Assembly: GCA_035465695.1 (NCBI GenBank)
Contig: DATIVR010000181.1
Location: 1 to 28,667, forward strand
DNA length: 28,667 nucleotides
From: DASUBN01 sp035465695
GTDB taxonomy: Bacteria > Pseudomonadota > Gammaproteobacteria > Natronospirales > REEB76
Reading direction: 5' to 3'
The notes below the pieces were generated by a model. It was not told where the DNA came from. It did no database searches and saw nothing but the letters and a program-made list of their open reading frames with translations. Every line of letters starts with the position of its first letter. The stretch's first letter is position 1. Shown here piece by piece: positions 1-6,780 of this stretch. The translations under genes were made by a program, and so were the position numbers.

Positions 1-247
1 GCTCTCCCTCCTTGGGCATTTGGTTTCGCCGACGAGGCTCATAGGCCTTTAACCACCTGGAAAGGTTCTAGGTTGCCAAGGGCGTGTCATGAGCTCGAAC
101 GAGCGCGTGGCCTCAGAAACCCCAAATCGGCCACTGGGGTAGCTATAGCTGGTTTAGGCGATATTTCCAGCTGGGCAGGCGGGAGGGACGATATTCACTC
201 TCAGTCTCAACGAATGACGGCCAGTCTCATTTTTCTCCGACCTTATT
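1..247. mobile_element. Probable end of a mobile element inserted in comM
   Basis: This stretch replaces the second half of comM and has no comM-like coding. The composition is less GC-rich than the flank. Next to the junction the octamer CAGTCTCA occurs twice, at 202-209 and 222-229, exactly 20 bp apart, as in the repeated transposase sites at ends of IS21-like or Tn7/Tn402-like elements. A 10-bp palindrome AGCTATAGCT lies at 141-150. On the minus strand a perfect Shine-Dalgarno AAGGAGG occupies 13 to 7, so a gene reading leftwards probably begins at or just beyond the window edge. Junction repeats, SD and composition are seen; the mobile-element identity is inference, and I do not recognise the family. 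An assembly chimera at a contig end is the main alternative. Confidence 0.4.
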
Positions 248-1084
248 ACCTACCAGGGCCACGGCCGAAGCCGTGTGGTGAGGGTTTCTATAGGGCCGTT
301 TGCGCCAGGCATCGGCCGCGAAGCCGCCATCGCTGATGGACGCGACCGCGGCGGTCTCCAGCGCCTCATCCTCGGTCATGGGCGGCAGGATGCCGGGCAG
401 CCGGCTCGCCAGCATGCTCTTGCCGGTGCCGGGCGGACCCACGAACAACAATGAATGTCCGCCGGCGGCGGCGATCTCCAGCGCGCGTTTCGCCTGGTGC
501 TGCCCGCGCACGTCGGCGATGTCCTCGTAATGCGGGTGGCGCGTGCTCAATGACGACTGATGAGCAGCGATGTACTGGCGGCCCGTGAGGTGCGCGCACA
601 CATCCAGCAGGTGGCGCGCACCCAGGACGCTGACGCCGGAGACGAGCGCCGCTTCATCGGCGTTCTCCAGCGGCACCAGCAGCGCGCGACCCGCCTTGCG
701 GGCCTTGAGTGCCGCCGGCAGGGCGCCCCGGACCGGCCTGAGTTCGCCGCTCAGCGAGAGTTCTCCCAGGAACTCCATGTCCCTGAGCGGTGTGGAATCG
801 AGCTGGCCGGACGCCACCAGGATACCGAGCGCGATGGGCAGGTCGAAGCGACCGCCTTCCTTCGGCAGATCCGCCGGCGCCAGGTTCACCGTGAGTTTGC
901 GGGCCGGGAAATCAAAACGCGAGTTGATGAGCGCGCTGCGGACGCGGTCTTTGCTCTCACGCACCGCCGCTTCCGGCAGGCCCACGATGTTGAGGGCCGG
1001 CAGGCCGTTGGAGAGATGGACTTCGACGGTGACGGCGGGGGCATCCACCCCAGCCTGGGCGCGGCTGTGGATCTTCGCGAGCAT
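227..1084 (-). pseudogene. comM: ComM/YifB AAA+ helicase-like protein, truncated at about codon 279
   Basis: ComM (YifB, Mg-chelatase-like AAA+ family, usually about 500 residues) promotes branch migration of incoming DNA during natural transformation. The N-terminal Lon-protease-like domain is intact (about residues 15-140), followed by the start of the ATPase domain with Walker A GPPGTGKS near residue 217 and the conserved HHTASAVALVG at 269-279. After G279 (position 248) the family continues with a GG-rich loop and the Walker B DELPEF segment; here the frame reads NKVGEK and stops. Walker B, sensor and C-terminal regions are missing, so ATP hydrolysis is not expected. The start is ATG 1084, seven bases after the ubiK stop codon. 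Very sure of the family, fairly sure that the gene is broken in this assembly. Confidence 0.85.
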
Positions 1085-1090
1085 GGCGAT

Positions 1091-1360
1091 CTATTGCTTC
1101 GGCTGTTCCTGGGCGGCTAAGGCCGTCTCCAGCTCAGCCAGGCGCTGTGATAGCTCTTCCAGTTTCTCGCGGGTACGGGACAGGACGCCCGCCTGCACGT
1201 CGAACTCCTCGCGGGTCACGAGGTCGAGCTTGCCGAGCGCCGATTGCAGCATGGCCCGAAAGTTGTGTTCCAGATCGGACTTGAGGTCCTTGAGACCGGG
1301 TGGCACGGAATCCGCCAGCTTGCGGGCCAGGTCATCCAAGATCTTGGGATCCAAGGCCAT
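1091..1360 (-). CDS. ubiK: UbiK (YqiC) ubiquinone biosynthesis accessory factor
   Basis: Small 89-residue protein of the UbiK/YqiC (BMFP) family. The family assists the soluble ubiquinone biosynthesis complex through UbiJ and is needed for efficient aerobic coenzyme Q production. The sequence has the usual layout: an amphipathic N-terminal half beginning MALDPKILDDLARKLAD, the central VTREEFDVQ segment, and a C-terminal coiled coil (about residues 55-83, RTREKLEELSQRLAELETAL) that mediates trimerisation in relatives. ATG at 1360 is preceded by a GAGGGTGG ribosome site. comM follows seven bases downstream, so the two are probably co-transcribed; this adjacency is common in gammaproteobacteria. 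Confidence 0.9.
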   Translation of the reverse strand: MALDPKILDDLARKLADSVPPGLKDLKSDLEHNFRAMLQSALGKLDLVTREEFDVQAGVLSRTREKLEELSQRLAELETALAAQEQPKQ

Positions 1361-1398
1361 CGGCCACCCTCGCAGTGTGTCAGCGACTTTATGTTATC

Positions 1399-1404
1399 AG
1401 TATA
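1399..1404 (-). promoter_or_regulatory. Possible -10 box for ubiK-comM
   Basis: The minus strand reads TATACT here, about 39 bases before the ubiK ATG. No convincing -35 box is seen at the usual distance. The rest of the 1361-1492 gap between ubiK and the PII gene contains only a small CGGCC-GAAG-GGCCG hairpin, and no clear sigma-54 site for the PII gene was found. Confidence 0.3.
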
Positions 1405-1492
1405 GGCGGAGCCCGGCCGAAGGGCCGATGTTAGACTGTCGGTGCAGCCCCGAAAACATGTCGCGGGCCTTGAATACCTGGGATACACCTAT

Positions 1493-1831
1493 ATGAAGAT
1501 GGTCACGGCGGTCATAAAACCGTTCAAGCTGGACGACGTGCGCGAGGCGCTGTCGGACATCGGGGTGCAGGGCATCACCGTCACCGAAGTGAAGGGGTTC
1601 GGCCGCCAGAAGGGCCACACCGAGCTCTACCGCGGCGCTGAGTACGTGGTGGACTTCCTGCCCAAGGTGAAGATCGAGCTGGCCATCGCTGACGAGCTGC
1701 TGGATCGTGTCATCGAAGCCATCATGAATGCTGCCAAGACCGGCAAGATCGGCGATGGGAAGATATTCGTGTATGAGCTGGAACAGGCCATCCGCATCCG
1801 CACCGCCGAGACCGGCGCTGAAGCGTTATGA
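1493..1831 (+). CDS. glnK: Nitrogen regulatory protein PII (GlnB/GlnK)
   Basis: A PII trimer subunit that reads 2-oxoglutarate, ATP/ADP and, via uridylylation, glutamine status, and binds targets such as glutamine synthetase adenylyltransferase, NtrB or AmtB. With ATG at 1493 the product has 112 residues, exactly the family length; an in-frame ATG at 1442 would add 17 unrelated residues and is rejected. The T-loop GRQKGHTELYRGAEYVVDF contains the uridylylation site Tyr51. The B-loop TGKIGDGKIFV and C-terminal RIRTAETGAEAL are intact. No amtB lies beside it, so GlnB versus GlnK is not settled by context. The gene ends 19 bases before the DUF4124 pair. Confidence 0.9.
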   Translation: MKMVTAVIKPFKLDDVREALSDIGVQGITVTEVKGFGRQKGHTELYRGAEYVVDFLPKVKIELAIADELLDRVIEAIMNAAKTGKIGDGKIFVYELEQAIRIRTAETGAEAL

Positions 1832-1850
1832 CCGCGGCCGGGAGAACCTT

Positions 1851-2300
1851 ATGAAACTGAAGATCCTTATCGCCACATTCTCTCTTGCGGCCGGCCTATG
1901 TGCCGCCGGCTTGGCTTATGCCGACACGCCGATCTACAAATGGATCGATGAGCAAGGCCGCGTGCACTACAGCACGGAGCCGCACGGTAACAAGTCGCAA
2001 CAGTTGGCCATCCAGAACCAGGGTGACCTTTCCACGCCTCCGGCCAGCAGCGCACCGGGTGCATCTACCGCCGCGGCGGCGCAGCAATCCAAGAGTGATG
2101 CTCAGCTGGTGCAGCCGACGGCCGACGATTCGCCCGCGTGCAAGGCTGGACGTGACCGGTTGTTCAAATACCTGCATGCGGACAGCCTCTACAGCATCGA
2201 TGACAAGGGCAACAAGGTGCCCCTCTCGGCGAACGACATGAAGAAAGCATTGAATGACGCGCGCGCCTATGTGACGCAGGCATGCGGAGGTGGCACATGA
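1851..2300 (+). CDS. DUF4124 secreted protein, first of a tandem pair
   Basis: Product of 149 residues with a clear signal peptide (MKLKILIATFSLAAGLCAAGLAYA) followed by the DUF4124 core TPIYKWIDEQGRVHYSTEPH, then a low-complexity Ala/Ser/Gln linker and a C-terminal region with two cysteines separated by exactly 47 residues. The start ATG at 1851 has GGAGAA four bases upstream. DUF4124 domains are common in gammaproteobacterial periplasmic proteins, and their biochemical role is unknown to me. The stop codon overlaps the start of the next DUF4124 gene (ATGA), implying coupled translation. The C-terminal half aligns with that of its neighbour in register, so the pair arose by duplication. Confidence 0.8.
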   Translation: MKLKILIATFSLAAGLCAAGLAYADTPIYKWIDEQGRVHYSTEPHGNKSQQLAIQNQGDLSTPPASSAPGASTAAAAQQSKSDAQLVQPTADDSPACKAGRDRLFKYLHADSLYSIDDKGNKVPLSANDMKKALNDARAYVTQACGGGT

Positions 2301-2767
2301 AATCACGTCAGATGATCGTACTCGTCAGCGGCGCAGCACTGGCTTCGTTGCTGATCGCTGCCGCTGCGGATCCTGTCTACAAGTGGGTGGACGCCGACGG
2401 CAACGTGCATTTCTCCCAGACTCCGCCGCCGAACGCCACGACCAAGGTGCAGCATCTCAACATCGATGTGCCGCCGCCGGACCCGCAGGCCGCGGCGCAG
2501 GAGCAGGCACTGATCCAGGCGCAGCAGGATCAACAGGAGAAGGCCAAGCAGGAGGCCGAGAAGAACAAGCCGGATCCCAAGGCGGAAGCGGCCAAGAAGC
2601 AGCAGTGCGATGACCTGCGCAGCAAACTCAACGTGCTGCGGCAGAGCGGCCGCACCGCCACCACGGACGCCAACGGCAATCTCACCTTCCTGGATGACGA
2701 TGCGCGCGCCAAGCAGGAGAAGGCGATCCAGGACCAGATCGCCGCCAACTGCAGCGGCGGCAAGTAA
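2297..2767 (+). CDS. DUF4124 secreted protein, second of a tandem pair
   Basis: Product of 156 residues starting at ATG 2297, which overlaps the preceding stop and follows GGAGG at 2286-2290. A hydrophobic leader (MKSRQMIVLVSGAALASLLIAAAA) precedes the DUF4124 motif DPVYKWVDADGNVHFSQTPP. A long charged, Gln/Lys/Ala-rich helical linker (about residues 65-105) separates it from a C-terminal part with the same two-cysteine spacing (C, 47 residues, C) and a matching D-x-x-G-N at the same offset as the upstream paralogue. It is probably periplasmic with one disulfide; the function is unknown. Convergent with speE, whose stop lies seven bases beyond. Confidence 0.8.
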   Translation: MKSRQMIVLVSGAALASLLIAAAADPVYKWVDADGNVHFSQTPPPNATTKVQHLNIDVPPPDPQAAAQEQALIQAQQDQQEKAKQEAEKNKPDPKAEAAKKQQCDDLRSKLNVLRQSGRTATTDANGNLTFLDDDARAKQEKAIQDQIAANCSGGK

Positions 2768-2773
2768 GACCTT

Positions 2774-3631
2774 TCAAGGCAAGGACGCGAGGGTGTCCTT
2801 GAGGAACGGCGGCAGCACGAAAGCCGTCTCGTGCACGGCGGCGGAATAGTAGCGGGTGATGAACCCTTTCTCCTCCGCGTCGCGCCGCCGGAAACTGTTG
2901 AGCCTTCCATCTTTCTTCGCCAGCGTCGCTGACCACCAGCCTGACGGATAGGTGGGCTGCGGGAAGTTCAAGGTGCGGCTGTCGGCGAAACCGGCGGCGC
3001 GCAACGCCCGGTGCATATCCACGATGGTCTCGGGATAGAAGAACGGCGACTCGCTCTGCTGCACCACCAGGCCGTCGGAGCGAAGCACCCGCAGGCACTC
3101 CTTATAGAAGACCTCCGAGAACAGCCCTTCGGCCGGACCGACGGGATCGGTGCTGTCGATGATGATGATGTCCAAGCTGTTGTCGGGCGCCTGCTGCACC
3201 CAGGGGATGCCATCGCCGAAGGTCAGGCGGGCACGCGGGTCGGCGTTGGCTTCGCAGAGTTCCGGGAAATGCAGCTCAGCCAGCCGCGTCACACGCTCGT
3301 CGAGTTCCACCTGTAGCACCGACTCCACGCCCTTGTGACGTAGCACCTCGCGCAGCGTGCCGCAGGCGCCGCCGCCGATGATCAGCACGCGCCGCGGCGC
3401 GGGATGGGCGAACAGGGCGGGATGAGCCAGCATCTCGTGGTAGATGAAGCTGTCACGGTCGGTGACCATCACGCAGCCATCGATCACCATCATGGTGCCG
3501 AAACTGTCGGTCTCGTAGATCTCCACGGTCTGGTAAGGGGTCTGCTCCACCTGCAGACGGCGCCCTTGCAGGGACAGGGCCACGCCCTCCTGCGCCGCAA
3601 TCTCCGTGAACCAGCCGCCGTCGAGCTTCAT
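2774..3631 (-). CDS. speE: Spermidine synthase (SpeE), with an altered active-site motif
   Basis: SpeE transfers an aminopropyl group from decarboxylated S-adenosylmethionine to putrescine. The 285-residue protein has the normal length, the N-terminal beta domain (about residues 1-78) and a Rossmann methyltransferase-like fold. The second acidic motif DSTDPVGP (D159, D162) is intact. The first motif, normally GGGDGG or GGGDCG, reads GGGACG here (A89), replacing the Asp that contacts the substrates in characterised enzymes; the codon is GCC where GAC would give Asp. The remainder (TLREVLRH, VELDERV, GLFSEVFY) is typical. Start ATG 3631 follows GGGGTAGC. Family certain; activity uncertain because of A89. 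Confidence 0.9.
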   Translation of the reverse strand: MKLDGGWFTEIAAQEGVALSLQGRRLQVEQTPYQTVEIYETDSFGTMMVIDGCVMVTDRDSFIYHEMLAHPALFAHPAPRRVLIIGGGACGTLREVLRHKGVESVLQVELDERVTRLAELHFPELCEANADPRARLTFGDGIPWVQQAPDNSLDIIIIDSTDPVGPAEGLFSEVFYKECLRVLRSDGLVVQQSESPFFYPETIVDMHRALRAAGFADSRTLNFPQPTYPSGWWSATLAKKDGRLNSFRRRDAEEKGFITRYYSAAVHETAFVLPPFLKDTLASLP

Positions 3632-3641
3632 CGCTACCCCA

Positions 3642-3717
3642 GCCGTGAGCCGGCTATGGGCCCGATTATACGGCCGCTGCAGGCAGGCGGCGGGCTGAGG
3701 AACCCTGGGCTCACGGC
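3642..3717. promoter_or_regulatory. Dyad spanning the speE/speA divergent promoter region
   Basis: GCCGTGAGCC at 3642-3651 and its exact reverse complement GGCTCACGGC at 3708-3717 form a perfect 10-bp dyad with a 56-base spacer. One arm lies in the short speE leader and the other upstream of speA. The spacer contains a minus-strand TATAAT (3665-3670) suited to speE. This placement fits a regulator that binds both arms, but the regulator is unknown. Confidence 0.4.
3665..3670 (-). promoter_or_regulatory. -10 box (TATAAT) of speE
   Basis: A perfect consensus TATAAT on the minus strand, 33 bases before the speE ATG. No good -35 box is present 16-18 bases upstream, which would fit activator dependence. 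Confidence 0.45.
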
Positions 3718-3720
3718 GTC

Positions 3721-3749
3721 TTTAAACCTGCGGCCGCTTGCCGTACTCT
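3721..3749 (+). promoter_or_regulatory. Weak possible promoter of speA
   Basis: TTTAAA (3721-3726) and TACTCT (3744-3749) are separated by 17 bases and would start RNA about 30-35 bases before speA. The match is weak (four and three of six). Confidence 0.25.
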
Positions 3750-3788
3750 TGCGCGATTTCCCGCCCCCCAACCTGAGCCCCGGAGTCC

Positions 3789-5675
3789 ATGAGCCAGAAC
3801 CCCGTCGATGTCACCCGCGAACTCTATAACGTGCTCCGTTGGGGCGACGGCTACTTCGACATCAATGCCGAAGGCCATGTGGTGGTCTATCCCACCCGCA
3901 AGCGGGAGGATGGCTGCGTCGACCTGCATCGCCTGGCCAGCGAGGTGGGCAAGTGGGGACTCAACCTGCCGGTGCTGTTCCGCTTCGGCGACATCCTGCG
4001 TGACCGCGTCTCCCGGGTATATGAAGCCTTCGAGCAGGCGCGCCAGTACCATGACTACAAGGGCCGCTACACGCCGGTCTATCCCATCAAGGTAAACCAG
4101 CAGCACGTGGTGGTGGAGGACATCCTCAAGCACGGCGCCGACCGTGTCGGCCTGGAGGCCGGCAGCAAGCCAGAGCTCATGGCGGTGCTGGCCTTCGCGC
4201 CGGCCGGTTCCACTATCGTCTGCAACGGCTACAAGGACCGGGAATACCTGCGCCTCGCGCTCATCGGCCAGGCGCTCGGCCATCGCGTATATGTGGTGGT
4301 GGAGAAGCTGTCCGAGCTCGACCACCTGTTGAAGGAAGCGACCGACATCGGCGTGAAGCCGACCATCGGCATCCGCGTGCGCCTCGCCAGTACCGGCCGC
4401 GGCAAGTGGGAACATACCGGCGGCGAGAAGTCCAAGTTCGGCCTGTCCACCGGACAGATCCTGGAGGCGGTGGAGCGCCTCAAGCAGATGCAGATGCTGA
4501 GTTCACTGCAGCTGCTGCACTTCCACTTAGGATCGCAGATCGCCAACATCCGCGACGTGCAGCGTGGCATGCAGGAAGCCGGCCGCTGCTTCGCGGAACT
4601 CGCGGAGCTCGGCGTGGGCATACGCGTCATGGACGTGGGTGGCGGCCTCGGCGTGGACTACGAAGGGACCCGCTCACGCAGCTCCTGTTCCACCAACTAC
4701 TCCGTGCAGCAGTACGCGAACGCCATCGTGCGCGCGCTCTGGGAGATCTGCGAGGAATACGAGCTCCCGCATCCGAACATCATCACCGAGTCCGGCCGCG
4801 CCATGACGGCACATCATGCGCTGATGCTCACCGAGGTGGTGGACTTCGAGTCCATCCCCGAGAAGGTGCCGGTGCAGCCGGGGCCGGACGACCCGCAGAT
4901 CCTCACTGACCTGTGGGACGACTACGCCAACGAAGAAGGCCGCGCGCTCCTGGAGGTGTACCAGGACGCGCTACATCTCAACAGCGAGGCGCAGGGCATG
5001 TACACCCACGGCGTGCTGACCCTGGAGCAGCGCGCGCATGCCGAGCAGATCTATCACGCCACCTGCCGCAAGGTGCGCGACAACCTGAAGCCCACGAGCC
5101 GCGCCCAGACCGAGGCCATCTACGAGATCAACGAGAAGCTGGCCGACAAGTATTTCTGCAACATGTCCGTGTTCCAGTCCATGCCTGACGTGTGGGCCAT
5201 CGACCAGATCTTCCCCATCATGCCTATCCATCGCCTCAACGAGACGCCGACCCGGCGCGCGGTGCTGCAGGACCTGACCTGCGACTCCGATGGCCGCATC
5301 GAACAGTACGTCGACGAGGAGGAGATCGAGACCACTATGGCGGTGCATCCCATCAGGAACGGCGATGCCTACTATCTGGGTTTCTTCATGGTGGGTGCCT
5401 ACCAGGAGATCTTGGGCGACATGCACAACCTGTTCGGTGACACGGATTCCGTGAATGTCGAACTGGACGAAGAGAACGGTTACCGGCTGGTAAAGCCGGA
5501 GCAGGGCGACACCGTGGAAGAGGTGCTGCGCTACGTGCACTTCACGCCCGAGGACCTGGTAGGCCGTTACAAGCAGAAGATCGACGGCGCCGCCAACATC
5601 GATCCGCAGAAGCGTTCCGTCTTCCTCCGGGAGCTTGAGGAAGGTCTGAAGGGCTATACGTACCTCGAGAAATGA
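3789..5675 (+). CDS. speA: Biosynthetic arginine decarboxylase (SpeA)
   Basis: PLP-dependent decarboxylase of alanine-racemase fold that makes agmatine from arginine, the first step of the agmatine route to putrescine. The 628-residue length is standard. The N-terminal TIM barrel carries the PLP lysine in the segment YTPVYPIKVNQQ (about residue 100), and glycine-rich phosphate-binding and His/Gly motifs LLHFHLGSQI and VMDVGGGLGVDYEG follow. The C-terminal part has NMSVFQSMPDVWAIDQIFPIMP, where the cysteine and aspartate loops of the family lie. ATG 3789 has GGAG only four bases upstream. It is divergent from speE, so agmatine-derived putrescine would feed that enzyme; no agmatinase or speD is in the window. 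Confidence 0.95.
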   Translation: MSQNPVDVTRELYNVLRWGDGYFDINAEGHVVVYPTRKREDGCVDLHRLASEVGKWGLNLPVLFRFGDILRDRVSRVYEAFEQARQYHDYKGRYTPVYPIKVNQQHVVVEDILKHGADRVGLEAGSKPELMAVLAFAPAGSTIVCNGYKDREYLRLALIGQALGHRVYVVVEKLSELDHLLKEATDIGVKPTIGIRVRLASTGRGKWEHTGGEKSKFGLSTGQILEAVERLKQMQMLSSLQLLHFHLGSQIANIRDVQRGMQEAGRCFAELAELGVGIRVMDVGGGLGVDYEGTRSRSSCSTNYSVQQYANAIVRALWEICEEYELPHPNIITESGRAMTAHHALMLTEVVDFESIPEKVPVQPGPDDPQILTDLWDDYANEEGRALLEVYQDALHLNSEAQGMYTHGVLTLEQRAHAEQIYHATCRKVRDNLKPTSRAQTEAIYEINEKLADKYFCNMSVFQSMPDVWAIDQIFPIMPIHRLNETPTRRAVLQDLTCDSDGRIEQYVDEEEIETTMAVHPIRNGDAYYLGFFMVGAYQEILGDMHNLFGDTDSVNVELDEENGYRLVKPEQGDTVEEVLRYVHFTPEDLVGRYKQKIDGAANIDPQKRSVFLRELEEGLKGYTYLEK

Positions 5676-6538
5676 AGACCGGTTTCATAGGCCTCGGCGC
5701 CATGGGCATGCCCATGGCGCGCAACCTCCACAAAGCCGGCCTGCTGGCCGCTGTCTACAACCGCAGCCCGGACAAGGCCCGCGCGCTCGCCGCCGAGCTC
5801 GGCTGCATAGCGGCCGCGTCCGTGGCCGAGCTCGCCAAGCTTTGCGAAGCGGTGGTGCTGTGCGTGTCCGCCGATGCGGACGTGCTGGAGATGGTGGAGG
5901 CGCTGGCACCTGCGCTGGCAGGCGGGGCGCTGGTGGTCGATTGCTCCACCGTCGGCGCAGCCACCGCGCGTAAGGCCGGCAAGATCCTGGGGGCGCGGGG
6001 TATCGATTTCCTGGACTGCCCGGTTTCGGGCGGCACCGAGGGCGCCAGACACGGCACGCTCGCCATCATGTGCGGCGGCACCGAGGCCGCCTTCCAACGG
6101 GCCCAACCGCTGTTGAACGCCATGGGCAAGCGCGTGGCGCTCATGGGTCCTGCCGGAGCCGGGCAAGCCACCAAGGCGGTGAATCAGATCGTGGTGGCGG
6201 GGGTTGCGCAGGCCGTCAGCGAAGCCCTGGCGTTCGCTGACGCCCAAGGCTTGCCGCTGGAGAAGGTCATCGAGGTGGTGGGTAGCGGCGCCGCGCAATC
6301 CTGGTTCCTTACGAACCGCGGCCCCAACATGATGCGCATGACCTTCCCGCTGGGATTCAAGGTCTCGCTCCACGACAAGGACCTCGACATCGTGCAACGC
6401 ATGGCGGCCGCGCAGGGCGTGCAACTCCCCGTGGTGGAGATGACCCGCATCCATTACCGGCGGCTCATGGCAGACGGTCACGGCGACGAGGATATCTCCT
6501 CGCTCTTCCGGCTCAAGCACGCACTCTTCAAGAAGTGA
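5672..6538 (+). CDS. NAD(P)-dependent beta-hydroxyacid dehydrogenase (3-hydroxyisobutyrate dehydrogenase family)
   Basis: Product of 288 residues of the 3-hydroxyisobutyrate/tartronate-semialdehyde/succinic-semialdehyde reductase family. It shows the Rossmann motif FIGLGAMGMPMARN (residues 5-18), the substrate loop DCPVSGGTEGARHGTL (115-130) and the catalytic lysine K168 in GAGQATKAVNQ. Residues YNR at 29-31 end the second beta strand, where an Arg usually favours NADP(H). The ATG overlaps the speA stop (ATGA), so it is co-translated with arginine decarboxylase, which may suggest a role in reducing a semialdehyde arising from polyamine breakdown; that link is inference. The exact substrate cannot be read from sequence. 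Confidence 0.8.
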   Translation: MKTGFIGLGAMGMPMARNLHKAGLLAAVYNRSPDKARALAAELGCIAAASVAELAKLCEAVVLCVSADADVLEMVEALAPALAGGALVVDCSTVGAATARKAGKILGARGIDFLDCPVSGGTEGARHGTLAIMCGGTEAAFQRAQPLLNAMGKRVALMGPAGAGQATKAVNQIVVAGVAQAVSEALAFADAQGLPLEKVIEVVGSGAAQSWFLTNRGPNMMRMTFPLGFKVSLHDKDLDIVQRMAAAQGVQLPVVEMTRIHYRRLMADGHGDEDISSLFRLKHALFKK

Positions 6539-6631
6539 GCCGGTTCGAAGCCTGCGGGTGATACGGCGCGCGGGCAGCGTCGTATCAGCGCACTCGAGTC
6601 TCTCCTCAGGAAATTATTCCCACATGCCTCG

Positions 6632-6656
6632 TAAGTCTTTGTATCACAAAGACTTA
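6632..6656. promoter_or_regulatory. Perfect 11-bp inverted repeat, operator-like
   Basis: TAAGTCTTTGT (6632-6642) and ACAAAGACTTA (6646-6656) are exact reverse complements with an ATC spacer. The site abuts the candidate -35 box of the next gene. It is AT-rich and has no T-tract, which argues for a protein-binding site more than a terminator of the upstream gene. Confidence 0.45.
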
Positions 6657-6662
6657 TTGAAC

Positions 6663-6691
6663 TTGAACATATTACATAATCTCCATATTCT
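6663..6691 (+). promoter_or_regulatory. Probable promoter of the FG-GAP repeat protein gene
   Basis: TTGAAC (6663-6668) and TATTCT (6686-6691) with a 17-base spacer. TTGAAC is directly repeated (6657-6668). Transcription would start near 6698, giving an approximately 80-base leader that contains the hairpin at 6714-6737. The whole 6600-6700 stretch is strikingly AT-rich for this genome. Confidence 0.4.
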
Positions 6692-6713
6692 GTCGCCTTG
6701 GGAACAAGGTCAC

Positions 6714-6737
6714 GGTATGCCGTGGGGACGGCATGCC
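6714..6737 (+). promoter_or_regulatory. Leader hairpin with GGGG loop
   Basis: GGTATGCCGT (6714-6723) pairs with ACGGCATGCC (6728-6737) over ten positions, with one G-U wobble in RNA, around a GGGG loop. It sits between the candidate promoter and the start codon, so it may control translation or message stability. Confidence 0.4.
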
Positions 6738-6780
6738 ATAAGGGATGTGGCCTCAAGACGTATCGGGGATGCCTTCAGCC

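Noticed and set aside
227..1084. A naturally short ComM variant rather than a broken gene
   Set aside because: The frame ends directly after HHTASAVALVG, before Walker B, in the middle of the ATPase fold, and the next residues do not match the family.
5654..6520. A 288-codon open frame on the minus strand
   Set aside because: Exact antisense of the dehydrogenase gene, which shows the catalytic lysine and Rossmann motif.
6632..6656. Rho-independent terminator for the dehydrogenase gene
   Set aside because: The stem is AT-rich, there is no T-tract, and it lies about 95 bases after the stop and next to a promoter-like site.
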